Below are positions 59,246-64,000 of a stretch of 64,000 nucleotides of DNA, piece after piece. Source of the stretch: Streptomyces griseoflavus (GTDB lineage Bacteria > Actinomycetota > Actinomycetes > Streptomycetales > Streptomycetaceae). Position 1 is the first letter of the stretch. Each line of letters starts with the position of its first letter. Made by a program: the position numbers and the translations under genes. The DNA lies in assembly GCF_014649995.1 (NCBI RefSeq), contig NZ_BMUC01000004.1:193985-257984 (forward strand). The letters run 5' to 3'. The notes beneath the pieces are model-generated. The model was not told the DNA's origin and did not search any database. It saw nothing but the letters and a program-made list of their open reading frames with translations.

Positions 59246-60019
59246 CTAGGAGGTCGGGAGCTGCTTCCCGTAGTCCAGGGTCTCGTCCTTGGCCGGTTCC
59301 TCCAGCGGGAAGTCGGTGCCCCAGGCCGAGAAGGTGAGGGTGCCCGCCTCGCCGGCCCGCACCAGGCGCACGGGGTACGGCTTGCCCTCGAGCGAGACGT
59401 CCAGGGTGCCCCCGGAGCCCTCGTCGCCGGTGACCCGGATGGTGCGCACGCCGGACTGCTCGTGGTGGCCGTCGGTGGCCAGCTTGCCGTGCAGCGTCAG
59501 CAGGCCGCTGAGCAGGACAGTCTTGTCGGTGAAGCCGATGAACTTCTTGTACGAGGGGTCGCCCTGGGGGACCTTCACGTACTTCGAGGCGAGCTTCTCG
59601 GCCGCCGCCGCGTCCGCCGCGCCGCCCGCCCCGCCCTCACCCCCGTCGGTCTCGTCGGCCCCGTGGCTCCAGAACTCGGCGTCGGCCTTCAGGTACAGCT
59701 CCTCGTCGATCCGCAGGAGGCGGAACGTCTCCCCCTTGGTGGTGACCGAGCCGACGCCACCGGTCTCCTTCAGGCGCATGTCGAGCGTGTAGGTGCGCCC
59801 ACTGGTGACCACGCTTCCGTGCAGCCGCACCGTGCCGACCGACTCGGCGGCCTTCTGGGCCCTGTCCTGGATCTGGTCGGCGGGCAGCCGGCCCACCCCG
59901 TTGGTGCCCTCGTTCGGATCCTCGGAGCATCCCGTGAGCGCCGTCCCCGTCACGAGCAGCGCGCACACGGCGCCGGCCAGCCTGGCCCTGCGGGATCGGC
60001 CCTGGGAGATCGGAATCAC
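59246..60019 (-). CDS. LppX/LolA-like lipoprotein
   Basis: 257 aa. Signal peptide with lipobox LTGC (acylated Cys31), then QDRAQKAAESVGTVRLHGSVVTSGRTYTLDMRLKETGGVGSVTTKGETFRLLRIDEELYLKADAEFW. This is the half-barrel pattern of LprG/LppX-type lipid-binding lipoproteins. It should be anchored on the outer face of the membrane and may carry a hydrophobic molecule. An acidic Gly/Ala insert (DETDGGEGGAGGAADAAA) lies near 120-140. Confidence 0.85.
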   Translation of the reverse strand: MIPISQGRSRRARLAGAVCALLVTGTALTGCSEDPNEGTNGVGRLPADQIQDRAQKAAESVGTVRLHGSVVTSGRTYTLDMRLKETGGVGSVTTKGETFRLLRIDEELYLKADAEFWSHGADETDGGEGGAGGAADAAAAEKLASKYVKVPQGDPSYKKFIGFTDKTVLLSGLLTLHGKLATDGHHEQSGVRTIRVTGDEGSGGTLDVSLEGKPYPVRLVRAGEAGTLTFSAWGTDFPLEEPAKDETLDYGKQLPTS

Positions 60020-60234
60020 AGGTGGGCTGCCTCTCTTACGGGGGACCTGAACGGCGTACCGCAGAGTACCGGGGCGTGCGCGGCCGGACGGAGCCAGTCC
60101 GTCCGGACCGGCCGCGGGCGCACGGCCGATCGGGACGGGCTAGCCTGAAGCCCACCCGAGCGGGCAATCCGGAAATCGAACGCAGCAGGCAGTACACGGC
60201 AACGAAAGACCCCGCACGCAAAGGAGCCGCCGCC

Positions 60235-61521
60235 ATGGCAGCGGGTGCCCCCCGGTTCTTCGTCTCACATGTCTCCGGTGTCGCCGTCTTCGACCCGGCC
60301 GGCGACCAGGTGGGGCGCGTGCGTGATCTCGTCGTCATCCTGCGGCCCGGCCGGCGGCCGCCGAGGCTGCTCGGCCTGGTGGTCGAACTCTCCACCCGCC
60401 GCCGCATCTTCCTGCCCATGACCCGGGTGACCGCGGTGCAGTCCGGCCAGGTCATCACGACCGGGGTGCTCAATGTGCGGCGTTTCGAGCAGCGGCCCAC
60501 GGAGCGGCTCGTCTTCGGCGAGCTCCTCGACCGGCGGGTGACGCTCGTGGACAGCGGCGAGGAGGTCACCGTCCTGGACCTGTCGGTGCATCAGCTGCAG
60601 GCCCGCCGCGAGTGGGAGATCGACCGGGTCTTCGTGCGCAAGGGGAAGAAGGGCGGCGCGTTCCGGCGCGGCAAGGGCGAGGCGCTGACCGTGGAGTGGT
60701 CCGCCGTCACCGGCTTCTCCCTGGAGGAGCACGCGCAGGGCGCCGAGAACCTGCTCGCCACCTTCGAGCAGCTGCGCCCCGCCGACCTCGCCAACGTCCT
60801 GCACCACCTCTCCCCGAAACGGCGGGCGGAGGTGGCCGCCGCCCTCGACGACGACCGGCTCGCCGACGTCCTGGAGGAGCTGCCCGAGGACGATCAGATC
60901 GAGATCCTGGGCAAGCTGAAGGAGGAGCGTGCGGCGGACGTCCTGGAGGCCATGGACCCCGACGACGCGGCCGACCTGCTCGGTGAGCTGCCGGAGGCGG
61001 ACAAGGAGCGCCTGCTGAGCCTGATGAAGCCCGCCGACGCGGCCGACATGCGGCGCCTGATGTCGTACGAGGAGCACACGGCGGGCGGTCTGATGACGAC
61101 CGAGCCGATCGTGCTACGGCCCGACGCGACCGTCGCCGACGCCCTGGCGCGGATCCGGGAGCCCGACCTGTCCCCGGCGCACGCCGCGCAGGTGTACGTC
61201 TGCCGCCCGCCCGAGGAGACGCCGACCGGCAAGTACCTGGGCACGGTGCACTTCCAGCGGCTGCTGCGCGATCCCCCGTACACGCTGGTCGGCTCGATGC
61301 TGGACGACGATCTGCAGCCCCTGGACCCGGAGGCGGCGCTGCCGGTGGTCGCCGGGTTCTTCGCCACGTACGACATGGTGGCGGCGCCCGTGGTCGACGA
61401 GTCGGGGTCGCTGCTGGGCGCGGTGACGGTGGACGACGTGCTGGACCACATGCTGCCCGACGACTGGCGGGAGACCGAGTTCCACCTCGCCGACGAGAAG
61501 GCGGTGCCCGATGGCGGCTGA
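60235..61521 (+). CDS. Soluble MgtE-N/CBS protein with N-terminal PRC-barrel-like domain
   Basis: 428 aa. Residues about 5-75 resemble a PRC barrel (GVAVFDPAGDQVGRVRDLVVIL). Residues about 165-275 form an MgtE N-domain (LRPADLANVLHHLSPKRRAEVAAALDDDRLADVLEELPEDDQIEILGKL). CBS motifs run to about 415 (HTAGGLMTTEPIVLRPDATVADALARI, AAPVVDESGSLLGAVTVDDVLDHMLPDDW). The MgtE transmembrane channel is absent, so it is a Mg2+-sensing domain without a pore. AAAGGAG precedes the ATG. It overlaps the DUF1003 gene by 11 bp. Confidence 0.9.
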   Translation: MAAGAPRFFVSHVSGVAVFDPAGDQVGRVRDLVVILRPGRRPPRLLGLVVELSTRRRIFLPMTRVTAVQSGQVITTGVLNVRRFEQRPTERLVFGELLDRRVTLVDSGEEVTVLDLSVHQLQARREWEIDRVFVRKGKKGGAFRRGKGEALTVEWSAVTGFSLEEHAQGAENLLATFEQLRPADLANVLHHLSPKRRAEVAAALDDDRLADVLEELPEDDQIEILGKLKEERAADVLEAMDPDDAADLLGELPEADKERLLSLMKPADAADMRRLMSYEEHTAGGLMTTEPIVLRPDATVADALARIREPDLSPAHAAQVYVCRPPEETPTGKYLGTVHFQRLLRDPPYTLVGSMLDDDLQPLDPEAALPVVAGFFATYDMVAAPVVDESGSLLGAVTVDDVLDHMLPDDWRETEFHLADEKAVPDGG

Positions 61522-62119
61522 GCGCGACGGCGCACGCGAGCGGCTGCCGGCGGGCGCCACGGCGGCCGGACGGCCGCGCACGCCCCGGCTGGACCAGCCG
61601 CGGCCCCCCAGGCGCCGGTTCCTGCCCGAGTGGGACCCGGAGGCCTTCGGACGGCTGTCGGAGAGCGTCGCCCGGTTCCTGGGCACCGGGCGGTTCATCG
61701 TCTGGATGACGTTCGTCATCATCCTGTGGGTGCTGTGGAACGTGTCCGCGCCGAAGGAGCTGCGCTTCGACGAGTACCCGTTCATCTTCCTGACCCTGGC
61801 CCTGTCCCTCCAGGCCTCCTACGCGGCCCCGCTGATCCTGCTCGCGCAGAACAGGCAGGACGACCGCGACCGGGTCAACCTGGAGCAGGACCGCAAGCAG
61901 AACGAGCGGTCGATCGCGGACACCGAGTACCTGACCCGGGAGATCGCCGCGCTGCGGATCGGGCTCGGGGAGGTGGCCACCCGGGACTGGATCCGCTCCG
62001 AGCTGCAGGACATGGTCAAGGAGATGGAGGCGCGGCAGAACGGGCACAAGGACCAGCACGGGTCGTTCCCGGCGATGCGGGCGGAACGGCCGCCGGGACG
62101 TGACGCAGACGACCGCTGA
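61511..62119 (+). CDS. DUF1003 membrane protein
   Basis: 202 aa. Two adjacent helices (FIVWMTFVIILWVLWNVS and YPFIFLTLALSLQASYAAPLILL) followed by QNRQDDRDRVNLEQDRKQNERSIADTEYLTREIAALRIGL, the DUF1003 signature with a coiled-coil tail. The N-terminal 50 residues are Arg/Pro-rich. The start is inside the end of the MgtE-N/CBS gene, so the two are coupled and may form a complex. Confidence 0.92.
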   Translation: MAAERDGARERLPAGATAAGRPRTPRLDQPRPPRRRFLPEWDPEAFGRLSESVARFLGTGRFIVWMTFVIILWVLWNVSAPKELRFDEYPFIFLTLALSLQASYAAPLILLAQNRQDDRDRVNLEQDRKQNERSIADTEYLTREIAALRIGLGEVATRDWIRSELQDMVKEMEARQNGHKDQHGSFPAMRAERPPGRDADDR

Positions 62120-62149
62120 CGTCCTTACCGGCCGGTGTGCCCGGCGCCG

Positions 62150-62155
62150 TACCAT
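62150..62155 (+). promoter_or_regulatory. -10 box close to the mrp start (leaderless candidate)
   Basis: TACCAT ends 7 nt before the ATG at 62163; a -35-like TTACCG lies 19 nt upstream (62125-62130). There is no ribosome site in the 7 nt, so the mRNA probably begins at the A of the start codon. Confidence 0.45.
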
Positions 62156-62162
62156 CGTCGGT

Positions 62163-63296
62163 ATGGCTACGGAAGACGCGGTGCGCGAAGCACTGGCGAC
62201 GGTGAACGACCCCGAGATCAACCGGCCCATCACCGAGCTCGGGATGGTCAAATCGGTGGAGATCGGTGCGGACGGTGCGGTCGCGGTCACCGTGTACCTG
62301 ACGGTGTCCGGCTGCCCCATGCGGGACACCATCACGCAGCGCGTGACGGACGCGGTCTCCGGGGTCGAGGGCGTCACCGGTGTCGAGGTCACGCTGGACG
62401 TCATGAGTGACGAGCAGCGCAAGGAGCTGGCCAACGCCCTGCGCGGCGGCCAGACCGAGCGCGAGGTGCCCTTCGCCAAGCCGGGCAGCCTGACCCGGGT
62501 GTACGCGGTGGCGTCCGGCAAGGGCGGCGTCGGCAAGTCGTCGGTGACGGTGAACCTGGCGGCGGCGATGGCGGCCGACGGCCTGAAGGTCGGTGTCGTG
62601 GACGCCGACATCTACGGCCACTCGGTGCCGCGCATGCTGGGCGCCGACGGGCGTCCGACCCAGGTCGAGAACATGATCATGCCGCCGTCGGCGCACGGCG
62701 TGAAGGTCATCTCCATCGGCATGTTCACCCCGGGCAACGCGCCGGTGGTGTGGCGCGGCCCGATGCTGCACCGCGCGCTCCAGCAGTTCCTCGCGGACGT
62801 GTACTGGGGCGACCTGGACGTGCTGCTGCTCGACCTGCCGCCCGGCACGGGCGACATCGCGATCTCCGTCGCCCAGCTGGTGCCGAACGCGGAGATCCTC
62901 GTCGTCACCACGCCCCAGCAGGCGGCGGCCGAGGTGGCGGAGCGGGCCGGGTCCATCGCGGTGCAGACCCACCAGAAGATCGTCGGCGTGGTGGAGAACA
63001 TGTCCGGGCTGCCCTGCCCGCACTGCGGCGAGATGGTCGACGTGTTCGGCACGGGCGGCGGCCAGACGGTCGCCGACGGGCTGACCCGCACGACCGGTAC
63101 GAACGTTCCGGTGCTCGGCTCCATCCCGATCGACGTCCGGCTGCGCGAGGGCGGCGACGAGGGCAAGCCGGTGGTGCTGTCCGACCCGGACTCCGCCGCG
63201 GGCTCGGCGCTCCGCTCGATCGCCGGCAAGCTGGGCGGCCGCCAGCGGGGCCTGTCGGGCATGTCCCTGGGGATCACCCCGCGCAACAAGTTCTGA
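62163..63296 (+). CDS. mrp: Mrp/NBP35-type Fe-S carrier ATPase (ApbC)
   Basis: 377 aa. N-terminal MIP18/DUF59 domain (residues 1-95, with SGCPMRD), then the deviant Walker A GKGGVGKSS (119-127), DADIYGHSVPRMLG, DLPPGTGDIAIS (Walker B/switch), and the cluster-binding CPHC motif in MSGLPCPHCGE near 285. It carries and transfers 4Fe-4S clusters to apoproteins in the cytoplasm. Confidence 0.95.
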   Translation: MATEDAVREALATVNDPEINRPITELGMVKSVEIGADGAVAVTVYLTVSGCPMRDTITQRVTDAVSGVEGVTGVEVTLDVMSDEQRKELANALRGGQTEREVPFAKPGSLTRVYAVASGKGGVGKSSVTVNLAAAMAADGLKVGVVDADIYGHSVPRMLGADGRPTQVENMIMPPSAHGVKVISIGMFTPGNAPVVWRGPMLHRALQQFLADVYWGDLDVLLLDLPPGTGDIAISVAQLVPNAEILVVTTPQQAAAEVAERAGSIAVQTHQKIVGVVENMSGLPCPHCGEMVDVFGTGGGQTVADGLTRTTGTNVPVLGSIPIDVRLREGGDEGKPVVLSDPDSAAGSALRSIAGKLGGRQRGLSGMSLGITPRNKF

Positions 63297-63303
63297 GGGT
63301 CTC

Positions 63304-63347
63304 CACGCCGAAGGGCGCCGTCCACGCGGACGGCGCCCTTCGGCGTG
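63304..63347. terminator. Perfect 20-bp hairpin terminator
   Basis: CACGCCGAAGGGCGCCGTCC (63304-63323) pairs without mismatch with 63328-63347 around ACGC. Shared by mrp and the convergent gene at the right edge. Confidence 0.9.
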
Positions 63348-63368
63348 ATCGCTCGGTGCGGGGTCCGC

Positions 63369-64000
63369 TCAGTCGGCGTACGCGGCGATGTCGTCGACCA
63401 CGGCGAAGCCCAGGCCGTAGGCGCTCATCCCCCGGCCGTACGCGCCCACGTGCACGCCGGCCCGGGTGGAACCGGCGAGCACCCAGCCGAACTCCGACTC
63501 CCGGTAGTGGAACGGGGTCGGCACGCCGTCCACGGGCAGGGACAGGGTCGACCAGTCCTCGCCCTGCAGGTCGTCGGCGAGGGCCCAGGCCGTCTCCGTC
63601 TGCTGCTCCAGCCAGTCGTCGCGCAGGGAGTGGTCCATCTGGCCGGGCCAGGTGAAGGACAGCAGTCCCACGCCGGCGAGCCAGGCGGCGGAGGAGACCG
63701 AGGTGGCCTCCAGCAGTCCGGTGCCGTCGGCGCTGCGGCGGACCGGGTTGGCGGCCACGGTCACCACCACGGCGAACTTCTCCTTGGCCTCCGGGTCGCC
63801 GCCGGCCACGAACTCGCTGCGCACCGAGGGCTCGTCGCCGTGCCCGACCGATCCGTGCTCGACGGCTCCGTCGGCGGCCAGTCCGACCTGCATCAGCCAG
63901 CGCGGGCCCGTGAAGGCCTCGTCGAGGCCGTACCAGGGGAACGGTGCGCGCAGGTAGCCGTCGACCGTACGCCGGGCGGAGGGGACGTGTTGTCCGTCCT
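63369..64000 (-). CDS. Hypothetical protein, 5' end beyond window
   Basis: At least 210 codons; the frame stays open to the right edge, so the start is missing. Visible segments: DGYLRAPFPWYGLDEAFTGPRWLMQVGLAADG, KFAVVVTVAANPVRRSADG, WLEQQTETAWALADDLQGEDWSTLSLPVDGVPTPFHYRESEFGWVLAGSTRAGVHVGAYGRGMSAYGLGFAVVDDIAAY. It looks like a soluble alpha/beta protein common in Streptomyces, with no motif I can name. Confidence 0.8.
   Translation of the reverse strand, partial: DGQHVPSARRTVDGYLRAPFPWYGLDEAFTGPRWLMQVGLAADGAVEHGSVGHGDEPSVRSEFVAGGDPEAKEKFAVVVTVAANPVRRSADGTGLLEATSVSSAAWLAGVGLLSFTWPGQMDHSLRDDWLEQQTETAWALADDLQGEDWSTLSLPVDGVPTPFHYRESEFGWVLAGSTRAGVHVGAYGRGMSAYGLGFAVVDDIAAYAD

Noticed and set aside
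1-64000. Mobile element, prophage or antiphage island
   Set aside because: No transposase, integrase, attachment repeats or phage genes; gene order and composition are those of conserved chromosome.

Overview
The window is a stretch of high-GC actinobacterial chromosome, almost certainly from a Streptomyces. The evidence is the strong G/C bias at third codon positions, GTG/TTG starts behind GGAGG-type ribosome sites, a WhiB7-type regulator (WblC), mycothiol-dependent redox genes, three perfect sigma-R promoters, and gene order. As I recall it, the backbone follows Mycobacterium tuberculosis Rv3193c-Rv3211: UPF0182, PDZ protease, zincin_2, ABC1 kinase, whiB7, uvrD2, mycoredoxin, nudC, adnB/adnA, MGMT-like, moeB1/moeZ, DUF3152, TetR, DUF3107, ferritin-like, rhlE. 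This looks like core chromosome. I found no IS, prophage, integrase, CRISPR, tRNA or rRNA.

Layout. 0-9 kb: UPF0182 membrane protein, PPA1309 protein, PDZ/Lon-type protease, MoaE, an SDR, a zincin_2 protein overlapping a NUDIX hydrolase. 9-12.4 kb: a three-gene AIM24/TerD-AIM24 operon. 12.5-16 kb: YgjP-like metallohydrolase, an orphan ThiF-like protein, an ABC1 kinase. 16-17.4 kb: wblC with a translationally coupled Arg-rich partner, preceded by a leader holding an AT-rich/-35 promoter, a 104-codon ORF and an intrinsic terminator. 17.4-30.5 kb: UvrD2 helicase, mycoredoxin, NudC, M20 peptidase, the AdnAB helicase-nuclease pair and an alkyltransferase-like protein.

30.7-38 kb: a large three-module membrane protein, two paralogous lipoprotein tripeptidyl-peptidase-like hydrolases, and MoeZ. 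38-42.7 kb: a compact operon (PelF-like GT4, polytopic membrane protein, NAD-dependent epimerase, spherulin-4 protein) that looks like an exopolysaccharide module placed between moeZ and the DUF3152 gene. 42.8-48.5 kb: DUF3152 protease-like protein, hydrolase, TetR, DUF3107 and a ferritin-like protein. 48.5-51.4 kb: a DEAD-box RNA helicase with an apparent CTG start and a repetitive basic tail. 51.5-64 kb: hydrolase, NYN protein, a 50-aa protein under a sigma-R promoter, MarC, PHP phosphoesterase, DUF6758, SUFU, CorA with a structured leader, MgtE-N/CBS protein, DUF1003 and Mrp.

Two themes link the genes. One is antibiotic, thiol and DNA-damage stress: WblC, sigma-R promoters at mycoredoxin, moeZ and the 50-aa gene, UvrD2, AdnAB and ATL. 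The other is magnesium handling: CorA and an MgtE-N/CBS sensor-like protein. The candidates most worth following up are the PelF/spherulin-4 operon, the sigma-R-controlled 50-aa protein, the wblC leader, the CTG start of the helicase, and the corA leader. All functional statements are read from sequence and from remembered family knowledge; no searches were run.
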